Below, piece by piece: positions 25,427 through 33,283 of a stretch of DNA of 44,327 nucleotides; position 1 is the stretch's first letter; every line of letters begins with the position of its first letter. This DNA is from Nitrososphaerota archaeon (GTDB taxonomy: Archaea; Thermoproteota; Nitrososphaeria; Nitrososphaerales; CADDZS01): assembly GCA_013288145.1 (NCBI GenBank), contig JABDCJ010000013.1, positions 1-44,327 on the forward strand, given 5' to 3'. Both the position numbers and the translations under genes were made by a program. The notes under the pieces were generated by a model, which had not been told where the DNA came from, did not search any database, and worked only from the letters and a program-made list of their open reading frames with translations.

Positions 25427-25439
25427 TGTCTCAGAGACA
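25427..25439. promoter_or_regulatory. Palindrome beside a TATA-like element
   Basis: TGTCTC A GAGACA, a perfect 6+1+6 inverted repeat, immediately followed by TTATATTTAA (25441-25450). It lies in the 123-bp region between the divergent OB-fold and GlcNAc-1-P transferase genes. Candidate operator or promoter element. Confidence 0.4.
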
Positions 25440-25531
25440 ATTATATTTAAACTGTTTAGCTGATGTGGGATAGCATTTTAAAAAATAAAATTGAGATAAA
25501 AGTCCGCAACACGGAATTCTAGAAATCTGAA

Positions 25532-26575
25532 TTGCTCAGTTCGAGTCTCGACATCGCTATTCTCGTCGCATCGCTCCTATCCTTCGTAGTGTGCTTTCTT
25601 GGCACGAGGTTTCTAATCGGATATCTGACCAAAAGGAGGATGACGGTCATGGACTACCACAAGGAGGGAAAACCACCAATCCCTCGCCCCGGCGGTCCGG
25701 CAATAATTGCGGCGATAGTAATATCCGAGCTCTTCCTCTTCGCTTTCACAGGCAGCTATGCGGTTTTAGGGCTCGCTCTGGTTACTCTGTTGTCTGGGGT
25801 AATCGGCATAGTGGACGATCTGAAAACTCTGGGCGGGATTGTAAAGCCAGCCCTGCTTTTGATTGGCGGCTTGCCGCTTGTCATTTTACAGTATTTCCTT
25901 CCGCAGGACATGGTCTACAATCACCATCTCTACCTGCCTCTATTTGACACCCCGGCGAACATTCCACTGATCTATATTCTCCTGATCATCGTGGCGATAC
26001 CGGTTGTGACAAACACGATCAATACTATAGACGTGTTGAACGGCGTCGTCACCGGGACTATACTTATCGCATCCGTACCAATGGGATTCGCTATTCTTCT
26101 TCGCTACCTTGAGGGGAAAGAGAGCCCCGCCGCGATTGCTGCGTTTTTTCCTTTTGTCGCGGCAACACTCGCGTTTTACTACTTTCACATGTATCCGTCG
26201 AAGATTTTTCCAGGCGACTCCGGCGCGATGGCCATGGGTGCGGCCTATGGTACTATGGCGATTATTGCAGGAGTAGAAGTTGTCGCAGTAATTGCAATAC
26301 TGCCGGCTATTATGAACTCGTTCTTCTTTCTTTCAAGTGTGAAGCGCCTGGTGGAGCATCGAGATCTGAAATCCCAGCCGGTTACCGTTCTCTCGGACAA
26401 TAAGATGATTGCAACCAGTGATTCGAGGGCTCCGGTTACTCTAATGCGACTTCTAGTCGGGACCCAAGCGAAATCTGAGAAGGAAATTGGCCGGGACATT
26501 CTGAAACTCTGCGCATACTCTTCGTTCCTCGCTGGGATTACCGCTATACTCACCTGGGTGGTAACCATTGCCTGA
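25532..26575 (+). CDS. UDP-GlcNAc:polyprenyl-phosphate GlcNAc-1-phosphate transferase family
   Basis: Integral membrane enzyme of the MraY/WecA/Alg7 superfamily that starts lipid-linked glycan assembly. The 347 residues contain about ten membrane helices. Catalytic blocks are present: PIPRPGGPA after the first helix, GIVDDLKTL (paired Asp), NTINTIDVLNG and FPGDSGAMAMG. The archaeal homologue probably loads GlcNAc-1-P onto dolichyl phosphate for N-glycosylation. TTG at 25532 is the start because the next Met is at about residue 37. The next gene overlaps its stop by 8 bp. Confidence 0.9.
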   Translation: MLSSSLDIAILVASLLSFVVCFLGTRFLIGYLTKRRMTVMDYHKEGKPPIPRPGGPAIIAAIVISELFLFAFTGSYAVLGLALVTLLSGVIGIVDDLKTLGGIVKPALLLIGGLPLVILQYFLPQDMVYNHHLYLPLFDTPANIPLIYILLIIVAIPVVTNTINTIDVLNGVVTGTILIASVPMGFAILLRYLEGKESPAAIAAFFPFVAATLAFYYFHMYPSKIFPGDSGAMAMGAAYGTMAIIAGVEVVAVIAILPAIMNSFFFLSSVKRLVEHRDLKSQPVTVLSDNKMIATSDSRAPVTLMRLLVGTQAKSEKEIGRDILKLCAYSSFLAGITAILTWVVTIA

Positions 26576-26819
26576 AGAAAGAAGTTCAATCTTAATGCTC
26601 ATCGGAATTTTCACGGCTGCATGGCTCCTCGTTCTGATCGGGACCGTGATCATATTCGAGTATATCGTCCCGCTGGATATATTTCATTCATTTCTCGATA
26701 GCATAGTAAAGGGATTTCTTACGATGATCCTCGTAGTGGTGTGGCTATATCTTTTCGTCCGGATGCGAAACCTTATGGTAAGAACCCAGCTGCGGATAGA
26801 GAAGAAAGTGCCTAACTGA
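26568..26819 (+). CDS. Small two-helix membrane protein
   Basis: An 83-residue protein starting at TTG 26568, overlapping the GlcNAc-1-P transferase stop. Two hydrophobic segments (about 9-30 and 48-66) are followed by a basic tail (RMRNLMVRTQLRIEKKVPN). No family is recognised. Tight coupling suggests it works with the transferase, perhaps in its assembly or stability. Confidence 0.7.
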   Translation: MPEERSSILMLIGIFTAAWLLVLIGTVIIFEYIVPLDIFHSFLDSIVKGFLTMILVVVWLYLFVRMRNLMVRTQLRIEKKVPN

Positions 26820-26824
26820 ATAGG

Positions 26825-27367
26825 TTACTGATTCCAAGCAAGTCGCTTCCTTTCGTACTCGTCTCTCGTGTAAGCTACTTTTGCTGGAACTCCTATCACA
26901 ACGCTGTTTGGTGGCACGTCTTTGGTGACTACCGCGCCCATCCCAACAACGCTGTTTTTTCCCACAGTAATACCCGCCTTGATGACAGCTCTTGCGCAAA
27001 TTATTGATCCCTCTTCGACCGTGACCCCGATCATCCTATCTGAAAGCGGATACGGGTCGTTTGTCAATACTGCTGCCGGACCAATGAACACGTTATCTCC
27101 TATTCGCGAAAGCGGGGCAATGTAAGCAAGCCCTTCAACCTTGCAGTCCTTCCCGATTACCACGTTGTAATCGACGTGAGCAAGCGATCCTATCTTGGTA
27201 TTATCACCGATTGACGTATCGCCACCCACATAGGCATAATTCCATATCCGGACGTTTTTACCGAGTTTTGCCTTAGGCGAGACCAGGTTGGGAACTTTTG
27301 TCTTTTTTTGAACTTGTTTGCGTTTGGTTTTCAATCCGGGAATGGACCTCGGTCTGAAAACGTTCAA
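26825..27367 (-). CDS. Left-handed beta-helix (hexapeptide) acyltransferase
   Basis: The 180-residue protein is built of hexapeptide repeats with I/V/L at every sixth position from about residue 30 to 160 (KLGKNVRIWNYAYVGGDTSIGDNTKIGS). It ends in GMGAVVTKDVPPNSVVIGVPAKV, typical of sugar N-acetyltransferases such as WbpD/WlbB. Together with the Gfo/Idh gene at 30287-31234 it fits synthesis of a 2,3-diacetamido-type nucleotide sugar, by inference only. The start TTG overlaps the Trm112-like stop by 4 bp, so the two are co-translated. Confidence 0.85.
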   Translation of the reverse strand: MNVFRPRSIPGLKTKRKQVQKKTKVPNLVSPKAKLGKNVRIWNYAYVGGDTSIGDNTKIGSLAHVDYNVVIGKDCKVEGLAYIAPLSRIGDNVFIGPAAVLTNDPYPLSDRMIGVTVEEGSIICARAVIKAGITVGKNSVVGMGAVVTKDVPPNSVVIGVPAKVAYTRDEYERKRLAWNQ

Positions 27368-27636
27368 TTAATGTGAACAGGTTTGCCCTGTTTTACGATC
27401 TTCTCGGGAAGCTTTTCTCTGTACTTTGTGAGGAAATCAATGTCCTCACTTTTCTTCCTCAGATCGTCAGGTAGCATAACTGGAATTTCATCGATAATGG
27501 GATAAAATCTGCCACACTGGGTGCAAAACATTGCTCCATCAACTATAACATCTCCCTCCGTGTTTACTTCAAAAAGTTCGAGCGGATAGTGCTTGTCGAT
27601 GGGACAGGCGAGAATATCTAGCATCTTTCGCTTCAT
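27364..27636 (-). CDS. Trm112-like zinc-binding protein
   Basis: A 90-residue protein matching the Trm112/UPF0434 pattern: MLDILACPIDKHYPLEL, then FCTQCGRFYPIIDEIPVMLPDDL. Cys11, Cys38 and Cys41 are visible zinc ligands. Trm112 proteins are activating partners of several RNA and protein methyltransferases. The partner is not next to it here; instead it overlaps an acyltransferase gene, so its partner must be encoded elsewhere. Confidence 0.85.
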   Translation of the reverse strand: MKRKMLDILACPIDKHYPLELFEVNTEGDVIVDGAMFCTQCGRFYPIIDEIPVMLPDDLRKKSEDIDFLTKYREKLPEKIVKQGKPVHIN

Positions 27637-27727
27637 TTGAAAAAATCAATCGGCTCCTACGTTTATGGATCTAAGCAATTCCCGGTGCAAGGTTATTTAG
27701 GTTGTTGTCGAGATAGGCCTTTTTTTC

Positions 27728-28018
27728 TCAAGCGGCACCGAAAGTTCTGATTTTCTTTACCGTTTCGGGATCTAATTTTATGTTGAAGGCCTTGGGTGGT
27801 TTTTCTGAAAATCCCTTGATAGGAGGGCAAACAACCGAAAGGTCTAGCTTGACTCCTACCTTGGACAGATGATCCAAGAACTTGTAATACTCCTCGATGT
27901 TGCGCCACTGATTCCCTCTTTCAGTGCATAAAGCCATCCAAACTTCAAGTGTATTGTTGTAAAGTAAAGACTGACGAAGCTCGTCAACATTTCGTGCCCG
28001 AGGCAAGAAGAATACCAT
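27728..28018 (-). CDS. Conserved-looking hypothetical protein (96 aa)
   Basis: ATG at 28018. Mixed helical and beta composition, with a WMALCTERGNQWRNIEEYYKFLDHLSK segment and a C-terminal KLDPETVKKIRTFGA. There is no membrane helix, signal or recognised domain. The frame choice is favoured over an overlapping frame because of balanced composition and an ATG start. It sits between Trm112 and the proteasome alpha gene on the same strand. Confidence 0.6.
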   Translation of the reverse strand: MVFFLPRARNVDELRQSLLYNNTLEVWMALCTERGNQWRNIEEYYKFLDHLSKVGVKLDLSVVCPPIKGFSEKPPKAFNIKLDPETVKKIRTFGAA

Positions 28019-28118
28019 GTCTGGATAGTCAGTTTATGGAAAAAAGCGTTGCCGTAAGAAAGGAAAAAAAGAGAGGGAGGTTGCGCCAAGGGATCTAGTC
28101 CCCTGATGCAAGAATCTC

Positions 28119-28796
28119 CTAGTTAGTAAGTAGAGGAATTTTGTGGAACTTTGAATCTGTTCCGTTTACGATCCCGATTTCTATTGGTCCGTCCTCGCTC
28201 GTCGCCGTTCTAATTGCGTCCTTTGCGAGAGTGATCAATTCGTCTTTCCCGAGTTTAGGATCGTACTTTCTCTGAATGTACTCGATTGCTTGCTCAGATG
28301 TCTGTCCGACCGCGAACGCAGATCCCCGGAAGAAAGTCCCGCTTGGATCTACTTGATAGAGCTGTACTCCGGTTGGATCTTTTCCAGCCATGATTACCGA
28401 AGCACCGAGAGGTCTTACAGCATAGATAGTGTATTGGTGCAGGTACGAGCTGAGTGTTTCCGCTGCTGTTTTGATGTCTATCGGCGAGCCAAAGGTCAGA
28501 TTGTGCTTTTGCGCTTCCACGCGAAGCTCCTGAATCAATTTCAGGACATCGCCAATGTATCCGGCTCCGGTAGCTCCAACGTGATCGTCGATCAGAAACA
28601 CTTTCTCTGACGGGTCGATCAATGGTCGTGTGGGTTTTAACTGGCTAGCCAGAATCGCGACATCTTTTGTTTTGATTCCAAGCGTAGTGGACCCGCGATT
28701 TACTGCCTCAAGGGCGAAGTCGACTTGGACGAGAGTTCCTTCTGGACCGTAAAAGTAGGGTGTCCTTCCTCCGTATTGCTGCTGCTGAGATTCCAT
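28119..28796 (-). CDS. psmA: 20S proteasome alpha subunit
   Basis: Outer-ring subunit of the archaeal proteasome. The alpha-type N-terminus YFYGPEGTLVQVDFALEAVNRG with its preceding gate-forming tail is diagnostic, and no catalytic Thr is present. RPLGASVIMAG and AFAVGQTSEQAIEYIQRKY are further family blocks. I choose ATG 28796; a GTG four codons upstream (28808) is also possible. The gene lies a few bases after psmB, forming a beta-alpha operon that supplies both rings in step. Confidence 0.95.
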   Translation of the reverse strand: MESQQQQYGGRTPYFYGPEGTLVQVDFALEAVNRGSTTLGIKTKDVAILASQLKPTRPLIDPSEKVFLIDDHVGATGAGYIGDVLKLIQELRVEAQKHNLTFGSPIDIKTAAETLSSYLHQYTIYAVRPLGASVIMAGKDPTGVQLYQVDPSGTFFRGSAFAVGQTSEQAIEYIQRKYDPKLGKDELITLAKDAIRTATSEDGPIEIGIVNGTDSKFHKIPLLTN

Positions 28797-28812
28797 TTTT
28801 CTCTTCACTCCA

Positions 28813-29409
28813 CTAATTTACCGTTAGTGCAGGCGCAAGAAACAATGGGATTGCAAGGACATCTATTCCGTTACCTGACCCAGGATCTCGCTCCATTGCA
28901 GCCTTCACTGCTGATGTTGCGACCTTCTTTGCCTCTTCCATCGTCATTTCCTTCTTGTAGCTGCTCTCGAGAACTCCGTAAGCAATTGGGCTTCCTGAGC
29001 CGGTTGATACGTATTCTTCAGGAGAAACAGCGCCGCTCATGTCGGAAATGAAAACATGTGGTCCGCTCTGGTCTACTCCAGCGACGATGAATTCAGCATA
29101 GTATGGCTGGTAACTTTTCATGCCGTTGTATGCGATGTTAGCGATCAACTTCGAGGTCTCCTTTACAGAAAGAGCAAAGCCTCTCTGCAGGGTCACGAGC
29201 TTTCTCTCAGCCCGGACTGCATTGACGAGGTACTCTGCGTCCGATACCTGTCCAGCGATTGCGACGGCGATTGTTTCATCGATAGGAAGAATCTTTTGAG
29301 TTTCCTTCGAACCGATGAAAAATCCCTTTGAAGCCCTCTTGTCCGAGGACAAAACGACACCGTCTTTACAGTTTATTCCAACTATGGTTGTCATTTTTTC
29401 TTGAAACAT
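28813..29409 (-). CDS. psmB: 20S proteasome beta subunit
   Basis: Catalytic Ntn-hydrolase subunit. The sequence after the second Met, TTIVGINCKDGVVLSSDKRAS, aligns with mature beta subunits. Thr1 is residue 7 of the 198-residue reading, and the catalytic Asp17 and Lys33 positions are present. The propeptide is only six residues if ATG 29409 is used, or just Met if ATG 29394 is used. AAGGAGG (29410-29416) directly abuts the first ATG, leaving the true start uncertain. It lies upstream of psmA with a gap of a few bases. Confidence 0.94.
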   Translation of the reverse strand: MFQEKMTTIVGINCKDGVVLSSDKRASKGFFIGSKETQKILPIDETIAVAIAGQVSDAEYLVNAVRAERKLVTLQRGFALSVKETSKLIANIAYNGMKSYQPYYAEFIVAGVDQSGPHVFISDMSGAVSPEEYVSTGSGSPIAYGVLESSYKKEMTMEEAKKVATSAVKAAMERDPGSGNGIDVLAIPLFLAPALTVN

Positions 29410-29503
29410 CCTCCTTGTTTTTTTACGATAGAAGAATGTTAGGAAGCCAACTCTAGTTATTGACTAACTGTCGGCTATACAAGTCACAATTTCTTCGGAG
29501 TAG

Positions 29504-30166
29504 TTAGGCAGCTTTCGCGTTCAATCTGCTATTAGCAGGTGAGCGACCGGAACCTTTGAGAGCTTTCGAAACATGATCGAAAAGCTCGAATGCGGATCGA
29601 GTAGCTTCAGAAACAGAATCCGGGCCAGTAGGGAATGTCTCGATTGTAAGTACATCTTCCCTGATCCGGACCGAAATTTTCAGGCCAGTATCGTCAGTCA
29701 TCCAGTTTAACGTCGCAGACTCTGGAGTTTGCGTCGAACCCAGCCAGCGCAGGTTTCCAAACCACTTGTAACTTAGGGAGCCTACCAGCTCACCAGTGCT
29801 CACATCTGGTGGCAACCTTGCTCTCAGAAGAGAGATTGAATAAGGATCTACCGGCTCCAGCTTAAGCGATGGTAATCTCGGCTTATCACCACCGATCGTT
29901 AACATTCCCTTTGGGCTAATCCTGTAAGCATGATCCAAACGCTCGACAAACCCGTCTCGCTGCAATCTGTGCAGTGCGCGAGACAGGGTCTCTTGGTGAA
30001 CGCCCAGCTTCCGTTTTATGCCTTGAAACGATAATTCGCGAGCATCATCGTCTTCCCCCAGCGCCTTCAGGATAATGAGGTCGTTTGGGCTCGGTTGTTC
30101 CTCTAATTCGTCCAGATCTTCCCCTTGAATTGGACCGTTTGCAGGAAAATCTCCGAGGAATGACAT
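29504..30166 (-). CDS. Winged-helix transcriptional regulator
   Basis: The 220-residue protein has a helix-turn-helix at about residues 28-95: FQGIKRKLGVHQETLSRALHRLQRDGFVERLDHAYRISPKG, with the wing at the end. The C-terminal half is mixed alpha/beta and may be a ligand or dimerisation domain, not recognised. It lies about 95 bp upstream of psmB on the same strand, separated by a non-coding gap, so it may regulate the proteasome genes or the glycan genes. No evidence decides between these. Confidence 0.78.
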   Translation of the reverse strand: MSFLGDFPANGPIQGEDLDELEEQPSPNDLIILKALGEDDDARELSFQGIKRKLGVHQETLSRALHRLQRDGFVERLDHAYRISPKGMLTIGGDKPRLPSLKLEPVDPYSISLLRARLPPDVSTGELVGSLSYKWFGNLRWLGSTQTPESATLNWMTDDTGLKISVRIREDVLTIETFPTGPDSVSEATRSAFELFDHVSKALKGSGRSPANSRLNAKAA

Positions 30167-30286
30167 TGGAAGATAGGCTAAGCTGATTGTTAGGGATTAA
30201 ACCCAAATATATACTTTAATGCCATCGACTGACTTGTCTCTTTTTTTTGCACGCCTAAGAAATCGAGGACGCATCGGGCGAGATTT

Positions 30287-31234
30287 CTATTTCAATTTCA
30301 CATAGATGGGGACACCGCTCGAACTGCTTGCGAGAGCCGCCTCGGCTATGATCGTGTTGTTCAACCCATCACTCGGTTTTACGAGAGGAGGTCGATTATT
30401 TCGTAGGCAGTCGAGAAATGCTTCCATTTCTGACGACAGAGGTTCCTTAACATCTCTTCGCGGAATCGTAGTTCCCTTTACGTCGTCAAACCTGATCTCC
30501 TGGGTAATAAAATCAAGAGAGATGACTCCCTGTGTGCAGGCGATCGTGAGCTGGCGCAATCTCTTCGGAGTAACCCAGTTCGATACGATGTACGCGGTTT
30601 TCTTCTCATGAAAACCCAGAGTTATTGCGGCAAAATCTTCCCGGGTTTCTGACAGGACGTTACCAACACGAGCAAATACAAGGTTCGGTTCTTCATCGAA
30701 GATCCATCTCGCCGTATCAATGTCATGAACGCTAGTGTCTGCTACAATTCCAACGTCAGTGATTCTTCCAGCCCACTTGTTCTCGCGATGAAACTCAAGT
30801 AGGAGTGGCTCGCCAAACATTTTTTCTTTTACAGCTTTTTTCGCATCAACCACAGCAGGATTGAAGCGCTCGATGAATCCGACGGTAAGGAAAACACCTG
30901 AATCTTTTGCTATCTGGACAAGGTTCTGCCCGTCGGTGGATGTAGCGGTCATCGGTTTCTCGATGAAAGTGTTGATTTTGTTAGTGAGGGTTTTGGAGGC
31001 GACGGCAAAGTGAGTTGAAGTCGGCGTACAAATTGTAACTGCGTCCAGTTTCTCCGACGAAATCATTTTGTCGAGATCTGTGTAAGCCTTGCAGCCGTAC
31101 TTCTTAGACCACTGCTCTGCCCTAACTGGATCTATGTCACATAGACAAGATAGAACTCCATTTTCGTAAAAAACGCGGAGGTGATTTTTTCCCCAGCCGC
31201 CGGTGCCGATAACTCCGACCTTCAGTTTATCCAT
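30287..31234 (-). CDS. Gfo/Idh/MocA-family oxidoreductase (nucleotide-sugar 3-dehydrogenase-like)
   Basis: NAD(P)-dependent oxidoreductase of 315 residues. The Rossmann motif GVIGTGGWGKNHLR is at residues 7-20. EKPMTATSTDG contains the conserved catalytic-type Lys, and DTSVHDIDTARWIF carries the D-HD-D residues. The pattern is close to WlbA/WbpB, which oxidise C3 of UDP-GlcNAcA. It lies 18 bp downstream of a nucleotide-sugar dehydrogenase-like gene, so the pair probably works on the same UDP-sugar. With the hexapeptide acyltransferase this suggests a diacetamido-sugar pathway, although the aminotransferase is not in the window. Confidence 0.85.
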   Translation of the reverse strand: MDKLKVGVIGTGGWGKNHLRVFYENGVLSCLCDIDPVRAEQWSKKYGCKAYTDLDKMISSEKLDAVTICTPTSTHFAVASKTLTNKINTFIEKPMTATSTDGQNLVQIAKDSGVFLTVGFIERFNPAVVDAKKAVKEKMFGEPLLLEFHRENKWAGRITDVGIVADTSVHDIDTARWIFDEEPNLVFARVGNVLSETREDFAAITLGFHEKKTAYIVSNWVTPKRLRQLTIACTQGVISLDFITQEIRFDDVKGTTIPRRDVKEPLSSEMEAFLDCLRNNRPPLVKPSDGLNNTIIAEAALASSSSGVPIYVKLK

Positions 31235-31252
31235 TGTAATTACTGGCTTTTT

Positions 31253-32422
31253 TCAAGATATGAATTCGACGGGTAGATTCGCTCGAATCATGTGAGAGTT
31301 GGTCGTTTCGATTTGTTCCTCATATGACTGCATAAGCTTCAGCTCGGAGCTGCCTGAAAGAAAGACGAGGAGGTTTGTTTTGTCCAGCCCGGTCGGAAAG
31401 TTGAACCCCTCCTTCATAACGTTAAGACTATCAATATCAGAAAAATAGTCTCGCAGTCGTTCAACGAGATCGCTTGCAAGCCTGAGCCTTTCTCCGCGCA
31501 TTTCGAGAATATCAGTGTCACTGAATAAGATGATCTTCAGTCTGGAAGCTTTCAGGTCTTTTGTCCGGACGAACTCCCTGACCCTTTCGACCAGAAAACG
31601 ACCGTACCCTTCAATGCTCTTGCTTGCTCCTGAAGCAAGATAAAGAATCGGCTCTCCGGTTTCTAATGAGTCCAAGACTAAGTTCAGATCAAACATGTTC
31701 GAGCTCAAATCCTCTGCAAAGACCTGCTTGTACTCTCTCGGACTGTCAGTCCCCATCTGTGTCAGTCGCTTGGCGGTTTCAAATGCCGAAGCGAGACTGG
31801 AATATTTCGCTACAGTCTTTTGAGCGTGGACAAGCTCAGCTTTTATCAGACCGGTTGCTTCTGTCGCTAGCCCCGCTGCTTGAATTACCTTCGAGTGCGG
31901 CGGGTCCTTAACATCACAGCCAAACACTGTAGGTCTCGCTTCAGAGTCAAGCGGGCAGTAAGAGAACCAGAAATCTTTACCATTAACAAGGCCGGAGGAG
32001 TGTTCTACTCTGTCGATAATTTCTTTTGTCCCGCCGATTCCGAGCGGCAAACAGAAAACGAAAACAGTGTTGGGCCCCATCGTCTTTGTTGCATCAACTA
32101 TTCGCGACTTTACTTCCGCTAGTATTTCCTCGTCCTTTCTGCGGAGTCTAGGAGTGAAAAAAATCACTTTAGCGCTTGAAATCGATTCCTTTTTGGATCT
32201 GATTTCCATCAGGGGCTCGTCGGCAAGAAGAGATCGAAGATCCCGGTAATCCCCAGCGATTTCGGGTCGCAGCTCCATGGCGGTTCCGAGTAGCTCGTCA
32301 ATCATTGTCACCTGGTAACCTTTCGTTGCGAGCTTTGAACCAATCTGAAACCCCTCGGAGCTCAAACCATAAACAACGGCTGACTCAATGGGTTTGCTGG
32401 GCTCAGAGGAGGTTTCAGCCAT
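31253..32422 (-). CDS. Nucleotide-sugar dehydrogenase-family protein, apparently degenerate
   Basis: The 389-residue protein follows the UDP-glucose/UDP-ManNAc dehydrogenase layout. An N-terminal Rossmann-like region begins AVVYGLSSEGFQIGSKLATKGYQVTMID. A central GLVNGKDFWFSYCPLDSEARPTVFG block resembles the G-DF-L-YSPER-PG-- signature. A C-terminal region has YGRFLVERVREF and ILFSDTDILEMRGERL. The dinucleotide-loop glycines are poor (GLSSEGF) and the catalytic Cys of the family is not identifiable. It may bind a UDP-sugar without oxidising it. It is co-transcribed with the Gfo/Idh gene. Confidence 0.65.
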   Translation of the reverse strand: MAETSSEPSKPIESAVVYGLSSEGFQIGSKLATKGYQVTMIDELLGTAMELRPEIAGDYRDLRSLLADEPLMEIRSKKESISSAKVIFFTPRLRRKDEEILAEVKSRIVDATKTMGPNTVFVFCLPLGIGGTKEIIDRVEHSSGLVNGKDFWFSYCPLDSEARPTVFGCDVKDPPHSKVIQAAGLATEATGLIKAELVHAQKTVAKYSSLASAFETAKRLTQMGTDSPREYKQVFAEDLSSNMFDLNLVLDSLETGEPILYLASGASKSIEGYGRFLVERVREFVRTKDLKASRLKIILFSDTDILEMRGERLRLASDLVERLRDYFSDIDSLNVMKEGFNFPTGLDKTNLLVFLSGSSELKLMQSYEEQIETTNSHMIRANLPVEFIS

Positions 32423-32470
32423 CTTTGTCTTAAACCCACTACGCGAGTCTTTAGAAATAGTTTCTCATGT

Positions 32471-32617
32471 ATGATTTCAACCTCCCCGGAAGCAAATGAC
32501 GGGATCATTCCAATCTTGTCTACTTCAGGAAAAATTCATGAGAATTTTTCGGTCACTGACGGCGAAATCTTAATTGAGGCAATAAGTGAGAAAAGTCCCC
32601 TGCAGTCTGTTCTTTAG
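32471..32617 (+). CDS. Candidate 48-residue ORF overlapping the tRNA-Gln 5' end
   Basis: ATG 32471 opens a 48-codon frame (MISTSPEANDGIIPILSTSG...) whose TAG includes the first two bases of tRNA-Gln. There is no clear ribosome-binding site or family. It may be chance. Confidence 0.2.
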   Translation: MISTSPEANDGIIPILSTSGKIHENFSVTDGEILIEAISEKSPLQSVL

Positions 32618-32743
32618 CCCGGTGGTGTAGGGCTCCAAAATCTAAGAGCGCAAAACGGTCAAGCATGTACGCTGTTTCGCCTCAGCGACCTTGATTACTG
32701 GCCTTTGGAGCCGGTGACCTCAGTTCGAATCTGAGCCGGGCTA
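32616..32743 (+). tRNA. tRNA-Gln(TTG) with two introns
   Basis: Exons give a 73-nt cloverleaf. Acceptor AGCCCGG pairs with CCGGGCT (32736-32742), discriminator A32743. The D-arm is GTGT...GCAT with loop AGCGGTCAA. Anticodon stem CTGGC/GCCGG holds CTTTGGA, anticodon TTG. T-arm CTCAG/CTGAG holds TTCGAAT. Intron A, about 32631-32655 (25 nt, D-loop), contains a GCTC/GAGC hairpin; its splice points are uncertain by 2 nt. Intron B, 32666-32695 (30 nt, between positions 24 and 25), has central helix CAAG/CTTG, bulges CA^T and AT^T, and a 7-bp inner helix with one bulged A. CCA is not encoded. Confidence 0.92.
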
Positions 32744-32785
32744 CCTCCATTTCCGTTATGTTCTAAGCTCTTTATCCCTGATTCT

Positions 32786-33067
32786 ATGGCTGTTTGGGCA
32801 TATCAGAGACACGCAAGCGTAGGAATCTCCGAGAAGGAGGTGAACGCGATTCTTGATGTCTTGAAAAGATCACAGTTTCTTTATGTGAGGCAAACCTTGG
32901 AATCGACAAATTACAGAGACACGGGAGTTCGAGCGTTCCTTTACAAATTGAAATCTGTCGACAAAGTAAAGATTGTTGGGATAGAATATCCTCACTCGGT
33001 CGATATCCACGGACTGATTCAGTACGAGTCGGTTAAGAGATGGACAAGAAATCTGAAGGATGGTTAA
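32786..33067 (+). CDS. Hypothetical protein (93 aa)
   Basis: ATG start 42 bp after tRNA-Gln. The soluble alpha/beta composition includes GISEKEVNAILDVLKRSQFLYVRQTLEST and ends SVKRWTRNLKDG. No family is recognised. The balanced composition and orientation downstream of the tRNA suggest it may be expressed from the same or a nearby promoter. Confidence 0.6.
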   Translation: MAVWAYQRHASVGISEKEVNAILDVLKRSQFLYVRQTLESTNYRDTGVRAFLYKLKSVDKVKIVGIEYPHSVDIHGLIQYESVKRWTRNLKDG

Positions 33068-33283
33068 GGAAGGAAAACCGCAATCTACTATTTTCCTTTT
33101 TTAGGAATTGTTTACTTTACGCGCGGTCAACTTTACCAGCAAGAAGAGCGAAGTGCTGTAACGAGATCCGATATATTTTCCGTAATTGGGCTGGGTTCCT
33201 CCTGCCAAATATCTAATATAGCGGACGGGAACCCAGTCGGATGCATTTCTATAAACAGGAAATCATGAAGGTTTCATTGAATT

